Notes under the pieces: model-generated
What the model was told of the DNA's origin: nothing
Seen by the model: only the letters and a program-made list of their open reading frames with translations
The model's database searches: none
Assembly: GCF_000504165.1 (NCBI RefSeq)
Contig: NZ_AYSE01000005.1
Coordinates: forward strand, 62,001-126,000
Source of the DNA: Bacillus sp. FJAT-14578
GTDB lineage: Bacteria > Bacillota > Bacilli > Bacillales > Bacillaceae_H
Reading direction: 5' to 3'
DNA length: 64,000 nucleotides
Program-made: the position numbers and the translations under genes
In this document: piece after piece, positions 16,941-26,545 of the stretch
How the letters are laid out: each line of letters begins with the position of its first letter
Position numbering within the stretch: position 1 is the first letter of the stretch

Positions 16941-17786
16941 ATGAATGAATCTCCATTTGAACGAATTATAAAAATGGCTTTGACGAAGAAACAGTATTTA
17001 CAATCTTCTTTGTTTCAATACATCATTCGTGCCGCTCTCTCGGGGGTATATGTGGGGTTTGGCGTTATGCTCTCATTCCGGCTTGGGGAAATGTTTTTTG
17101 ATGCCAAGTCTCCAGCTACAGCATTAGTCACAGGCATATTTTTCGGAATGGCGCTCGTTCTCATTATTTATGGAGGAGCGGAACTGTTCACAGGGAATAC
17201 AATGACCTTCACCATGAGCACATTAAAAGGCGCCACGACTTGGAAAGATACAGTGGAAAACTGGCTGGCCTGCTATATGGGGAATTTAATGGGAGCGGTC
17301 TTCTTCGGTTTTATTATCATGGCGACAGGCTTGTTTCACAGTCCTGACAATACTCAGTTATTGATGGGTCTGGTCGATGGCAAGATGAATGCCCCATTTA
17401 TGCAATTATTTTTTCGTGCGATCCTTTGCAATTGGCTTGTTTGTTTAGCGGTTTGGATTCCGCTGCATCTAAAAGGGGATGGACCTAAAATCGGGGTCAT
17501 GATGCTTTTTGTTTTTGCCTTTGTTGCTTCAGGCTATGAACATAGCGTTGCTAATATGGTTCTATTTTCAATATCTTTAGCGGTTCCCCATCCTGAAACG
17601 ATTAGCCTGGGAGGAGCCCTTCATAATCTTCTTCCGGTAACATTAGGGAATATTGCAGGAGGAGGAGTGTTTGTCGGCGCTTTGTATGTTTATCTTTCTA
17701 GTAAGCGAACAGCAAGAGCTCCTCAACAAGACCTTCATTTAGTAGAAAGAGGATTAGCCAATCTTAAGGCAAACCAACCGAATTAA
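16941..17786 (+). CDS. Formate/nitrite transporter (FNT family) channel
   Basis: 281-residue integral membrane protein of the FocA/NirC family, which forms pentameric pores for formate, nitrite or similar small anions. Six hydrophobic segments are visible from about residue 30 to 262. The family motif around GGAELFTGNTM (about 82-92) and the internal repeat near SLGGALHNLLPVTLGN (about 222-237) are present. ATG 16941 has an RBS (gaaggga, 9 nt); the upstream TTG overlaps the RBS. The gene stands alone, so the substrate cannot be inferred from neighbours. B. subtilis homologues are YwcJ and YrhG. Confidence 0.88.
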   Translation: MNESPFERIIKMALTKKQYLQSSLFQYIIRAALSGVYVGFGVMLSFRLGEMFFDAKSPATALVTGIFFGMALVLIIYGGAELFTGNTMTFTMSTLKGATTWKDTVENWLACYMGNLMGAVFFGFIIMATGLFHSPDNTQLLMGLVDGKMNAPFMQLFFRAILCNWLVCLAVWIPLHLKGDGPKIGVMMLFVFAFVASGYEHSVANMVLFSISLAVPHPETISLGGALHNLLPVTLGNIAGGGVFVGALYVYLSSKRTARAPQQDLHLVERGLANLKANQPN

Positions 17787-17799
17787 GGAGACTCAATCT

Positions 17800-17854
17800 C
17801 ATAAAGGAAACTTCCATCAGCAGGGGTCTTACTGCCCGTTAATGCGGGATAAAA
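17800..17854 (-). repeat. Dispersed repeat family C, copy 3 (short form)
   Basis: Reverse orientation: cataaaggaaacttccatc through actgcccgttaatgcggga. It lies 13 nt after the FNT gene stop and abuts the hairpin at 17855. Confidence 0.85.
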
Positions 17855-17901
17855 GCATCAGGAAAATCCAGTGAAAACAAGGATTTCCCTGATGCATTTT
17901 T
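17855..17901. terminator. Terminator hairpin with family D loop, copy 1
   Basis: gcatcaggaaaatcc (17855-17869) pairs with ggatttccctgatgc (17881-17895), with T runs on both strands, serving the FNT gene and pdxK. The loop side reads aatccagtgaaaacaagg, like the hairpins at 42102 and 55744. Confidence 0.85.
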
Positions 17902-17962
17902 AATTGGCTCTGTTAAAAAACCGTATGATTTTCGCTATTTTTGGCTCATTTGACCCAAACTT

Positions 17963-18802
17963 TTAGTTGTTGACCGCTTCTTTGTTTTGGCCTTCTGTGT
18001 AGTTGCGATAAGCACCATGGTTTGTAGGGCCTACATATTGATTTAATGGAAAGGAATGGCGTATAGCTTCTGTAATGAAGGCTTTCGCTGTTAAAATAGC
18101 CTCTTTGACGGGCTGGCCTTTTGCTAATTCAGCCGCAATTGCTGCAGAATAGGTGCATCCAGCGCCGTGAGTATAAGTTGTTTCGATGCGATCGGACTCT
18201 AAAATATCAAACGTTTTTCCATCATAAAGAACGTCTACAGCTTTTTCGTGCTGCAGTTTGCCGCCGCCTTTAATGAGGACATACTTGGCGCCTAGTTCGT
18301 GGATTTTCACTGCGGCTGCCTTCATTTGTTCAATAGTGCGAATGGCTCCAATCCCGCTTAACTGTCCGGCCTCAAATAAGTTCGGTGTTACCACTGTAGC
18401 TCTTGGAACAAGGACATCCCGCAGGCTTTCTGCAGTTTCTGGATGCAGTACCTCATCTTCACCTTTGCAGACCATAACCGGATCGACTACGACGTTTTGA
18501 ATGTTATGCTTGTCAATGGTTTCAGCCGCTAATTCAATAATCTCAACAGAACCAAGCATCCCTGTTTTAAGGGCTTGTACTCCTATCCCTTCAACAATGG
18601 TTTTTAATTGGGCACGCAATGTTTCGACATCGATAGGGAAAACGCTGTGTGACCATCCGTTAGATGGATCCATCGCCACAATTGTCGTAAGAGCAGTCAT
18701 CCCGTAAACTCCACGCTCTTGGAATGTCTTTAAATCAGCTTGAATACCGGCACCGCCGCTGCTATCAGAACCGGCGATTGTAAGGGCTTTATACATTGTC
18801 AT
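17963..18802 (-). CDS. pdxK: Pyridoxine kinase PdxK (ThiD/PdxK family)
   Basis: 279-residue ribokinase-fold kinase that phosphorylates pyridoxine/pyridoxal and related hydroxymethylpyrimidine for vitamin B6 salvage. It closely follows B. subtilis PdxK (YwdB, 271 aa): ALTIAGSDSSGGAGIQADL at the N-terminus, the DPVMVCKG motif, VVTPNLFEA, and the anion-hole/catalytic motif THGAGCTYSAA near residue 210. ATG 18802 lies 8 nt from aaggagg. An ORF start 39 nt upstream includes the RBS and is rejected. Convergent with the FNT gene and sharing its terminator. Confidence 0.92.
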   Translation of the reverse strand: MTMYKALTIAGSDSSGGAGIQADLKTFQERGVYGMTALTTIVAMDPSNGWSHSVFPIDVETLRAQLKTIVEGIGVQALKTGMLGSVEIIELAAETIDKHNIQNVVVDPVMVCKGEDEVLHPETAESLRDVLVPRATVVTPNLFEAGQLSGIGAIRTIEQMKAAAVKIHELGAKYVLIKGGGKLQHEKAVDVLYDGKTFDILESDRIETTYTHGAGCTYSAAIAAELAKGQPVKEAILTAKAFITEAIRHSFPLNQYVGPTNHGAYRNYTEGQNKEAVNN

Positions 18803-19166
18803 GAAAAAATCCTCCTTAGTTGATACTTGATTTTCAGTCATAATGCTTCGAGTGTATTTTATCCCGCTCTATGGGGACATAAAACCTCAGTTTTTATAAG
18901 TAAACATTGAGGTGTTTCAACTTTGATTATAATGGTAGCTTCTTCTTGTTGGGTTGTAAATGAATTTCATCGGTTTTCTGTTCATGTATGAATACATTTT
19001 ACCGATACGACAAAATTTCATATGGCTATTTTGATTTTATATCCCGAGATAATGATAACATCCTTGAATGATGTATCAGGAAAATGAATCTGTTTATAAG
19101 TGATGATAATCTATTCGTTTTATATTATATTTATTCTATATTATGTTTTGTTATTCAAATGCTATA
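18803..19166. other. Intergenic region between pdxK and the aminotransferase gene
   Basis: AT-rich, no gene seen. A weak hairpin (aaacctca / ttgaggtgttt) lies around 18883-18920, just upstream of the divergent pdxK start. It should also contain the pdxK promoter, which I could not define. Confidence 0.4.
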
Positions 19167-19195
19167 TTGACATATCAAATAGGTGTATTTATATT
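19167..19195 (+). promoter_or_regulatory. Strong sigma-A promoter for the HisC-like gene
   Basis: TTGACA at 19167-19172, a 17-nt spacer and TATATT at 19190-19195. Transcription from here would give a leader of about 195 nt before the start codon. Confidence 0.65.
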
Positions 19196-19400
19196 TATAA
19201 ATAAACATTCAATTTTCATTTAATTCAGAAAAGGTGTGGGGAGATGAGGAGAACAGTCAGACCCGCCTAATATGTTTGAAAGCCCCTTGTGTTAAAAGAA
19301 GCGGGAGATTATATCGGAAAGCTTGGAAAAAGCCATTGTGTTCGAAGGGAAGAAAATGTAAAGGTCCTATTAAAAATAACCATGAAATGAGGAATAAATG

Positions 19401-20504
19401 ATGAATATTGAAACGGTAGTTCGAAAGGTTTATCCTAATTTAACTCCTTATGTATGTCAGATGGCTGACTACCCTGTTGAGGAATTAAAAAAAATACTGA
19501 AAAAAGAGAACGTATACAAGCTTTCCTTCAATGAAAATCCATTTGGTCCTTCTACCAAAGCCATTCAAGCAATGGAACAAGCGATAAGAGCAACCAATTT
19601 ATATCCAAGCTCCAGGGGAGAAGAGCTTCAAGAAGCAATCGCCAGCCGTGAAGGTGTGCAACGCGGGCAAGTCCTGTTGTCAAACGGAGCGGATGACATG
19701 ATTAATTTGGCTGCTCAAACATTTTTGGAGCCTGAAGATGAGGTTATCATGCCGGCTGTTACGTTTGTTCAATATGAAGCAGCGGCTCATTTAATGGGGG
19801 CTGCTCCTGTCAAAGTCCCTATGTCAGGTCAGCTGGAGACGGATTTAGAGGGAATCCTTCAATCCGTTACCGAAAAAACAAAGATGATATGCCTTTGTAA
19901 TCCCAATAATCCAACAGGGGCCATTATTTCGGACGAACAAATGGGAGCCTTCTTAAAACGTGTGCCAAAAAATATCATTGTCATTATCGATGAGGCTTAT
20001 TATGAATACGCCAATGACCCCGAGTTTTCGACAGCCGTCAAATATATTTCCGATTACGAAAATATTCTCATCGTACGTACATTCTCTAAAATTTATTCTC
20101 TTGCAGCAGTCCGAATTGGCTATGGGATAGGCAGTGTGGCCTTAACAGAAGCCATTCACCATGTGCGCCCGCCGTTTAATGTTAATGGAATTGCACAAGC
20201 AGGAGCGCTCGCAAGTTTTGACGATTTGGAACATGTCCAGGCATCAAAACAACTGAATGAAGAAGGGAAACAGCTTCTTTATGAAGCATTCGAGCAATTA
20301 GGTTTTGAGTACATTCGATCAAATGGTAATTTTGTTTATGTAGATACTAAGATTAATGGGGACCATCTCTTCCAAGAGCTGGCCCAAAAAGGAATCATTG
20401 TCCGGGTTCTGAAAGGGTATGGGCTGCCGACATCTTTACGTGTATCAATTGGGAAAGAAGAAGAAACAAAAGCGTTTATTGAAGCGTTACATGAAATTTT
20501 ATGA
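19401..20504 (+). CDS. HisC-like PLP-dependent aminotransferase
   Basis: 367-residue class I/II aminotransferase most like histidinol-phosphate/aromatic aminotransferases. Visible are LSFNENPFGPS near residues 41-51, the ligand-binding NPNNPTG, the Asp in DEAYYEY, the PLP Schiff-base Lys K230 in FSKIYSLAAVRIGYG, and the C-terminal Arg in SLRVSIG. The second of two adjacent ATGs is preferred by RBS spacing. It is not in a his operon and no his gene is near, so it may be a general or aromatic aminotransferase. It has a strong promoter and a long leader. Confidence 0.8.
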   Translation: MNIETVVRKVYPNLTPYVCQMADYPVEELKKILKKENVYKLSFNENPFGPSTKAIQAMEQAIRATNLYPSSRGEELQEAIASREGVQRGQVLLSNGADDMINLAAQTFLEPEDEVIMPAVTFVQYEAAAHLMGAAPVKVPMSGQLETDLEGILQSVTEKTKMICLCNPNNPTGAIISDEQMGAFLKRVPKNIIVIIDEAYYEYANDPEFSTAVKYISDYENILIVRTFSKIYSLAAVRIGYGIGSVALTEAIHHVRPPFNVNGIAQAGALASFDDLEHVQASKQLNEEGKQLLYEAFEQLGFEYIRSNGNFVYVDTKINGDHLFQELAQKGIIVRVLKGYGLPTSLRVSIGKEEETKAFIEALHEIL

Positions 20505-20604
20505 AGAGGATGAAAGCTTTTCGTTTGAATGGCAGTTGAGGAAATCCACTCTTTTTAAAGACTTTGTGTAGTTGGCATCGTCTAAAGCGGAAATGTGAAA
20601 TGGA

Positions 20605-20666
20605 AAAAATAAAGAACCTTCAGGAGAATTCGGTGAAATGAATCCATTCTTTGAAGGTTCTTTTTA
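20605..20666. terminator. Bidirectional terminator between aminotransferase and alr
   Basis: aaagaaccttca (20611-20622) pairs with tgaaggttctttt (20652-20664); A/T runs flank both sides. Confidence 0.85.
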
Positions 20667-20736
20667 GGTTGAAGAAAGGAATGGGTGTTTATCCTTTAGT
20701 GACTCACCGTAAGATTTGCACGAATAAAGTTCTCTT

Positions 20737-21918
20737 TTAGAGAGTGATGTACTCTTTATTATGTACAGCTAGTAGTTGTGGATCTTCTTTAATATAAATA
20801 CGAGGTACACGTTTTCCGATTAAACAAACGACCTCATAATTGATGGTTCCCATGAGCGAGGCGATGTCATCGACGGATTGGAAGGACTGTTGATTTTGGC
20901 CAAACAGGGTTACTTCGTCTCCAATGCTGCTACCCTCAACATGAGATACATCAATCATCATTTGATCCATGCAAACTCGTCCTGCCACAGGAGCTGCTTG
21001 TCCCCGGGTTAATACCTTTCCTCGATTGGAGAGGAGGCGGGAAACTCCATCTGCATACCCGATAGGCAAGGTCGCAATGATACTGTCAGAAGAAGGGGTA
21101 AATGTGCACCCGTAGCTGATCGGCTGCGTGGCAGGGACCGTTTTTAAAGCCGCGATTTTCGTTTTTAGGCTCATTGCCTGTTGAAGCTTTATGGAGTGCC
21201 CTTTTAATGAAGTATCAGGATATAAGCCGTATAAGGCGATTCCGACACGGACCATATCTAGATGCATATCGGGAAAATTCATCGTTGCCGCACTGTTGCA
21301 GCAATGCTTGATAGGAATATGAATATTCTCCTCTTCAATCGATTCAACCATTTCCATGAATCTTGTAAATTGTTCACGGGTATAAGACGGGTCTTCACTG
21401 TCTGCGTTCGCAAAATGCGTAAAAATGCCTTCCAAGTATACGAAAGGAGAGTTAATGGCTTTTTGGGCCAATCTCAATGCATCTTCTTTTGAGGTTACCC
21501 CAATTCGTGACATCCCGCTGTCGATTTTTAGATGAATGGAGACCGTTTGCTTAAGCTGTCCCGCTTGGTGGATGACTTCATCGAGTACATCATCACAAAA
21601 CACCGTTAGCGCAATACTATATGTAATCGCTTTCTTTACAGAGTGAGCAGGAGTGTAGCCCAAAACGAGGATAGGTTGGGAAATTCCTGCGCTTCTTAAT
21701 TCTAAGGCTTCATCTAAAAGGGCAACTGCCAAATAATCTGCTCCTGACTGAACCGCTGTTTGGGCGATTTTGATTGCGCCGTGTCCGTATCCATCAGCTT
21801 TGACGACAGCCATTAATTTGGTCGGCCGCTCGATATAACGTCTAAATTGTTGAACATTGTGTTGAACGGCTTCTAATGAAATTTCCGCCCATGTATCCCG
21901 ATAACTATATTGCTTCAT
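20737..21918 (-). CDS. alr: Alanine racemase, probably catabolic
   Basis: 393-residue PLP enzyme interconverting L- and D-alanine. It is a two-domain fold-III enzyme with PLP Lys K40 in VKADGYGHG and the opposite catalytic base Y269 in SYGCTF. Length matches Bacillus Alr (about 389). It lies 87 nt downstream of ald on the same strand and not beside mazEF/ndoA as the housekeeping B. subtilis alr does. It therefore looks like a second, catabolic racemase feeding D-alanine to alanine dehydrogenase. An RBS (gaggga) precedes ATG. The ald terminator lies between, so it may have its own promoter or rely on read-through. Confidence 0.9.
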   Translation of the reverse strand: MKQYSYRDTWAEISLEAVQHNVQQFRRYIERPTKLMAVVKADGYGHGAIKIAQTAVQSGADYLAVALLDEALELRSAGISQPILVLGYTPAHSVKKAITYSIALTVFCDDVLDEVIHQAGQLKQTVSIHLKIDSGMSRIGVTSKEDALRLAQKAINSPFVYLEGIFTHFANADSEDPSYTREQFTRFMEMVESIEEENIHIPIKHCCNSAATMNFPDMHLDMVRVGIALYGLYPDTSLKGHSIKLQQAMSLKTKIAALKTVPATQPISYGCTFTPSSDSIIATLPIGYADGVSRLLSNRGKVLTRGQAAPVAGRVCMDQMMIDVSHVEGSSIGDEVTLFGQNQQSFQSVDDIASLMGTINYEVVCLIGKRVPRIYIKEDPQLLAVHNKEYITL

Positions 21919-21944
21919 GGTTCCATCCCTCCGAATATCTGTAT

Positions 21945-21976
21945 AAAAAACCCCTCAAGAGCAACTTCTTGAGGGG
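21945..21976 (-). terminator. Terminator between ald and alr
   Basis: cccctcaaga (21951-21960) pairs with tcttgagggg (21967-21976); on the minus strand it is followed by TTTTTT. It would attenuate read-through from ald to alr. Confidence 0.85.
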
Positions 21977-22005
21977 AGGCATATTGTGGTCGAATAAGTT
22001 AATGA

Positions 22006-23139
22006 TTAGTTAGCTGTTAATTCTTTTTCAAGAGCTTTTTCAACAGCTACATAAGTGTAACCAAGATCTTTTGCTACTGCTTCGTACGTAACTTCGCCGT
22101 TTGCTACGTTTACGCCAAGTTTTAATGCACCGTTTTCAGCGATCGCTTTGAATACGCCTTTGTTTGCAATTTGCAGTGCATAAGGAACCGTTACATTTGT
22201 TAAAGCAATTGTAGACGTTCTTGGAACCGCACCAGGCATGTTCGCAACAGAGTAGTGAACAACGCCGTGTTTTTCAAATGTTGGGTTATCATGAGTCGTT
22301 ACATGGTCACATGTTTCAACTACACCGCCTTGGTCGATTGCAACGTCCACAATCACTGAACCAGGTTTCATTGATTTAACCATTTCTTCCGTTACAAGCT
22401 TAGGGGCTTTTGCACCCGGAATTAATACCGCACCGATTAAAAGATCTGCTTCTTTTACAGCTTCAGCGATATTGAATGGGTTAGACATTAACGTTTTGAT
22501 TTGGTTGCCGAAAATATCATCTAATTGACGTAAACGATCAGCGCTTAAGTCGATGATTGTTACATCAGCGCCTAGGCCGATTGCCATTTTCGCAGCGTTT
22601 GTTCCTACGATACCACCGCCGATGATGGTTACTTTACCGCGGTTTACGCCAGGAACGCCTGCAAGAAGGATACCTTGGCCGCCGTTTGTCTTTTGTAAGA
22701 ATTGTGCACCGATTTGTGCAGCCATACGACCAGCTACTTCACTCATTGGTGTAAGAAGCGGAAGTGTGCGGCTTACTGCTACCGTTTCATATGCGATAGC
22801 GATAACGCCTGAATCTTTAAGAGCTTGAGCTAAAGCAGGCTCAGCAGCTAAATGTAAATATGTGAATAGAATTAAACCAGGACGGAAGTACTTGTACTCA
22901 CTTTCAAGAGGCTCTTTAACTTTCATGACCATGTCAGCTTGAGCCCATACATTTGCAGCGCTTTCAATAACTTCTGCACCAGCAGCAATGTAATCTTCAT
23001 TAGCGAAACCGCTTCCAATACCAGCGTCTTTTTCTACTAAAACTTTATGTCCAGCGTTTAAAAATGATACTACCCCAGCAGGAGTAAGAGCAACGCGATT
23101 TTCATTATTTTTAATTTCTCCAGGTACACCGATAATCAT
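22006..23139 (-). CDS. ald: Alanine dehydrogenase
   Basis: 377-residue NAD-dependent enzyme converting L-alanine to pyruvate and ammonia; it supports use of alanine as carbon and nitrogen source and sporulation. The N-terminus [20 protein letters not shown] is the family signature; the Rossmann motif is [14 protein letters not shown] near 172-185, with the active-site region [10 protein letters not shown] near 300. Length matches B. subtilis Ald (378). It lies directly downstream of the PucR-type regulator adeR. A TATACT -10-like hexamer (23189-23194, minus strand) without a good -35 would suit an activator-dependent promoter. Confidence 0.95.
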   Translation of the reverse strand: MIIGVPGEIKNNENRVALTPAGVVSFLNAGHKVLVEKDAGIGSGFANEDYIAAGAEVIESAANVWAQADMVMKVKEPLESEYKYFRPGLILFTYLHLAAEPALAQALKDSGVIAIAYETVAVSRTLPLLTPMSEVAGRMAAQIGAQFLQKTNGGQGILLAGVPGVNRGKVTIIGGGIVGTNAAKMAIGLGADVTIIDLSADRLRQLDDIFGNQIKTLMSNPFNIAEAVKEADLLIGAVLIPGAKAPKLVTEEMVKSMKPGSVIVDVAIDQGGVVETCDHVTTHDNPTFEKHGVVHYSVANMPGAVPRTSTIALTNVTVPYALQIANKGVFKAIAENGALKLGVNVANGEVTYEAVAKDLGYTYVAVEKALEKELTAN

Positions 23140-23275
23140 ATCGTGATTTCCTCCCTTAGCAACTTGCGTTTTGTTTCTTTGTGACTTCAGTATAAAATGT
23201 TTTTCGCATTTTTTCTTTGTTGATAAAGGAGAAAGATTTCACGATTTTTTGTTATTTTTCACAAAAAGTTCACAA

Positions 23276-24508
23276 TCACTTAAACTTTTCAAGCTTAAGG
23301 TCAAGATAAAGAGTCATCTTTTGGTTCGGGTCTTTTAAATTAATCTCCCCGATTTCACTAATGCGTTTCAGCCTATAGTTTAGTGTATTGGTATGAACGT
23401 TTAACGCTCTGGCCGCTTCGTTGACATTGTCATCTTTGTTTAAAAACACTTCAAGTGTATCTATAAGGTCGCTATTATGTTTTTGGTCATATTCGTGGAG
23501 TTTCGTTAAAGCGTGGTTTTCATAACCATCCTTTGTGCGTTTCTCCAAAAGAATATCAATGAATTGATAAATACCGAGATTTTGATAGCCATGAATATCT
23601 TTTACTTCAGAAGGAAATTTTTCTTTCATAGATAAAACGGTCAGCGCTTCGCGATAGGCCTTCTCTACCTTTTGGTAATCGCTATATATACTGCTAAACG
23701 CTGGTTTGATCTGCTTTACGCCAAATCGCTCTTCCATCTTGTGAACAAACGTCTCAACAAAATCATTTAATTTGTTTAAAGGCTGCTCTGTCGGGTTTAG
23801 AGAAATCAACAAAATTAATTGGTGATGGTCAATTGTATAAAGAGCAATCTTCAACCGTTGATTCGTTTGTAACAAGTATGAAATTTGTTTTTCTTCTTCA
23901 TTTGTTACATCTTCCTGGAATTGGAGAACCACCACAGCGAAGAAAGGAGAAGGCGTTATTTGAAATTTAAGGAAGTTATCAGTGATTTCTTCATTGGATT
24001 GGATATGGCCAGTGAGAAGCTTCCAAAAGAACTCTTGAAAATGTTCTTCTTTTTTGGTCTTGCGGGCTTGAAGTTGCAGTAGTTTATTCTTAGCCGCTTC
24101 AGCTGCTTGCTTTAATAAAGTTAAATCTTGCTCATTTAAAGGTTTTTCCACTTCTAAAGCCCAAATGAAACCTAATACTTCTTCCTTTTTCCATATAGAA
24201 ACAGCTACTCTATCTCCTAAACCTATATCATCCATCGTTTTGACACGAACGGGCTCACGACTTTTTAAAAGGGCGGGAATGACTCCTTCTTTCCAAAGGT
24301 TATTAATGACTTTTTCGGGAACGCGGCGTCCGATAATAGTAGAGATTCTCGCTGGATCTGTTCTTTCATCATGTGTGCTGTAAGCAATTAAACGATGGTT
24401 TGCATCTTCTATCGTAATAGGGCAATGAAGAACTTCGCTCACTACATCAGCGAATTCCTCTAAACTGTCAAAATTGGCCCTAAAAGGATCATTTTTCATA
24501 TATGTCAT
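23276..24508 (-). CDS. adeR: PucR-family activator of alanine dehydrogenase (AdeR)
   Basis: 410-residue transcriptional regulator. It has an N-terminal GAF/PucR-like sensory part (about 1-150), a central GGDEF-like PucR region and a C-terminal helix-turn-helix (HTH_30) with NVNEAARALNVHTNTLNYRL near 360-379. In B. subtilis AdeR activates ald in response to alanine. Here it sits 136 nt upstream of ald on the same strand, which makes this assignment strong. The RBS agaggg lies 6 nt before ATG 24508. It is divergent from an amino acid permease that it may also control. Confidence 0.85.
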   Translation of the reverse strand: MTYMKNDPFRANFDSLEEFADVVSEVLHCPITIEDANHRLIAYSTHDERTDPARISTIIGRRVPEKVINNLWKEGVIPALLKSREPVRVKTMDDIGLGDRVAVSIWKKEEVLGFIWALEVEKPLNEQDLTLLKQAAEAAKNKLLQLQARKTKKEEHFQEFFWKLLTGHIQSNEEITDNFLKFQITPSPFFAVVVLQFQEDVTNEEEKQISYLLQTNQRLKIALYTIDHHQLILLISLNPTEQPLNKLNDFVETFVHKMEERFGVKQIKPAFSSIYSDYQKVEKAYREALTVLSMKEKFPSEVKDIHGYQNLGIYQFIDILLEKRTKDGYENHALTKLHEYDQKHNSDLIDTLEVFLNKDDNVNEAARALNVHTNTLNYRLKRISEIGEINLKDPNQKMTLYLDLKLEKFK

Positions 24509-24699
24509 ACAAATCCCTCTTTATCTAAATATAATTGATTTATTTTTATTTTTCTGATAGTCTTATTAGCGTTGTGGTTTGACTATTTGTTTAAATCAAC
24601 AAAATTATAACTTAAACTTTTAGTAATTCCACAAAAAAAATCGTTCACAAAAATGTTAAAATTATCGTACAGAAACTTTCGAAGCTGATTTTTATTAAA

Positions 24700-24713
24700 T
24701 GTAAGCGTTAACA
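24700..24713 (+). promoter_or_regulatory. Catabolite-responsive element (cre) upstream of the amino acid permease
   Basis: TGTAAGCGTTAACA matches the CcpA consensus TGWAANCGNTNWCA at every position. It lies 273 nt before the permease start in the 477-nt divergent region (24509-24985), which otherwise contains only AT-rich promoter-like DNA and no gene. Confidence 0.75.
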
Positions 24714-24985
24714 GTATATATGTATTGTAGAGAAATAAAATAAGTTCTAGAGATCAGGAGTAAGCAAAGGAAGTTCTGTGCGAATGATGTTTTTTCTCCT
24801 TTATATATTAAGTAGAAATTATCGATTTATTTATATTACAAGGAGACGAAACAAGAAGACATATCTTTATTTTTAACATTGTGATTACACCATTATAAAC
24901 ATCATTAAGTGTAATGAAAAGCTTATTAAGCATGGGAGTTTAAAGCTTTAAGTAATCACGGGTTAATAGATTGGGGGAGAAGATT

Positions 24986-26386
24986 ATGCAGAACAATTCT
25001 TCAGGAAAACAATTGCAACGTGGTTTAGAAGAAAGGCATATTACACTTATGTCTTTAGGTGCAGCCATTGGGGTAGGCCTATTCCTTGGGTCAGCGTCCG
25101 CAATCAAGTTAGCGGGTCCTGGTATCTTGCTGGCGTATGGATTCGCTGGAATGATTATGTTCTTTATTATGAGAGCACTTGGTGAAATGGCGATTCAAAA
25201 TCCCGTAGCAGGCTCATTTAGTCAATATGCACGTGACTATTTAGGACCACTTGCAGGTTATATAACAGGATGGAATTATTGGTTTTTGTGGGTTGTTACT
25301 TGTATGGCCGAGATTACAGCAGCGGGAATTTACATGGAATTCTGGTTCCCGGATGTACCGCGCTGGATTTGGGCGTTAGCAGCATTAGTAATTATGGCAG
25401 CGGTTAACTTCCTTGCTGTAAAAGCATATGGGGAATTAGAATTTTGGTTTGCTTTAATTAAAATTGTAGCAATTATCTTTATGATCGTTATCGGTGTGGG
25501 CATGATTGTATTTGGAATTGGTAACGGCGGAATTGCGACAGGCATCAGCAACCTTTGGGAACATGGAGGAATCCTTCCAAATGGTATTACTGGGGTATTA
25601 ATGTCGTTACAAATGGTTATGTTTGCTTTCTTAGGGATTGAGATGATTGGTATTACGGCAGGAGAGGTAAAAAATCCTGAAAAAACATTATCAAGAGCAA
25701 TCGATACAGTTTTTTGGCGAATTCTCATCTTCTATGTAGGTGCTTTACTTGTTATTATGTCTATCTATCCTTGGACGGAAATTGGTACACAAGGAAGTCC
25801 ATTCGTTTTAACTTTTGAAAAAATCGGTATCCCTGCAGCAGCAGGAATCATTAACTTTGTTGTGTTAACAGCAGCTCTTTCTTCTTGTAACGGTGGTATT
25901 TTCAGTACAGCACGTATGTTGTTTAATTTGGCGGAAAATGGAGAAGCGCCAAAAGCATATGGTAAGCTGAATAAAAATGGTGTACCTAGTTTAGCGGTTT
26001 TAGCGACTGCAGGCGCTTTATTGATCGGGGTAGTATTAAACTACCTGGTACCGGCTCAAGTATTTACATGGGTAACGAGTATTTCAACTTTCGGTGCGAT
26101 TTGGACATGGAGTATGATTTTATTATCTCAAATTCGTTACCGTAAAGGTTTAACTCCAGAACAAAAACAAGGTTTAAAATATAAAATGCCTTTATATCCG
26201 TTTACTTCTTATTTCTCATTAGCTTTCTTAATCCTAGTAGTCGGTTTAATGGCGTATTTCCCAGAGACAAGAATTGCATTAATAGTAGGACCTGTATGGT
26301 TAATTATCCTAGTAGCATTCTACTACGGAAAAGGATTCCATAAAAAAAACAAAGTAAAAAGTGACGTTCATAAACAAGTTGGCTAA
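24986..26386 (+). CDS. APC-family amino acid permease, likely alanine uptake
   Basis: 466-residue member of the amino acid-polyamine-cation superfamily (amino acid:proton symporter). About twelve membrane segments run from residue 20 to 450. The substrate/ion motif GAAIGVGLFLGSA is in the first span, with GEM near 60 and the conserved EMIGITAGEVKNPEK near 215-229. ATG 24986 is 6 nt from ggggga; the upstream TTG is not needed. It is divergent from adeR-ald-alr and controlled by a cre site, so D/L-alanine uptake is a reasonable inference (compare AlaP/YtnA of B. subtilis). Other small amino acids are possible. Confidence 0.85.
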   Translation: MQNNSSGKQLQRGLEERHITLMSLGAAIGVGLFLGSASAIKLAGPGILLAYGFAGMIMFFIMRALGEMAIQNPVAGSFSQYARDYLGPLAGYITGWNYWFLWVVTCMAEITAAGIYMEFWFPDVPRWIWALAALVIMAAVNFLAVKAYGELEFWFALIKIVAIIFMIVIGVGMIVFGIGNGGIATGISNLWEHGGILPNGITGVLMSLQMVMFAFLGIEMIGITAGEVKNPEKTLSRAIDTVFWRILIFYVGALLVIMSIYPWTEIGTQGSPFVLTFEKIGIPAAAGIINFVVLTAALSSCNGGIFSTARMLFNLAENGEAPKAYGKLNKNGVPSLAVLATAGALLIGVVLNYLVPAQVFTWVTSISTFGAIWTWSMILLSQIRYRKGLTPEQKQGLKYKMPLYPFTSYFSLAFLILVVGLMAYFPETRIALIVGPVWLIILVAFYYGKGFHKKNKVKSDVHKQVG

Positions 26387-26406
26387 TTAGCGAAGCCACA
26401 ATTTTT

Positions 26407-26470
26407 AAGCCTCTTAGAAAATGGATTGGGCATCTTTTAAGGATATCTAATCAAATCTAAGAGGCTTTTT
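26407..26470 (+). terminator. Terminator of the permease gene
   Basis: aagcctcttaga (26407-26418) pairs with tctaagaggctt (26456-26467), then a T run; the loop is long (37 nt). Confidence 0.75.
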
Positions 26471-26496
26471 ATTCTCTATATAATCGTTAGGCTAGT

Positions 26497-26545
26497 AAAA
26501 AACAAAGAGAAGGAGACCCAGACCGGTCTCCTTTTCTTTGTTTTT
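26497..26545. terminator. Bidirectional terminator at the end of the yflT-like gene
   Basis: Arms 26497-26517 and 26525-26545 (aaagagaaggagacc / ggtctccttttcttt) with A and T runs outside; mainly serves the minus-strand stress gene. Confidence 0.85.

Noticed and set aside
19244..19270. Mini-ORF (8 codons) in the leader of the HisC-like gene as a leader peptide
   Set aside because: No run of regulatory codons and no terminator/antiterminator pair seen.
19202..19400. Cobalamin riboswitch
   Set aside because: Only a fragment resembles the 3' end; the B12 box and conserved core are missing, so it is listed as a question and not as a feature.
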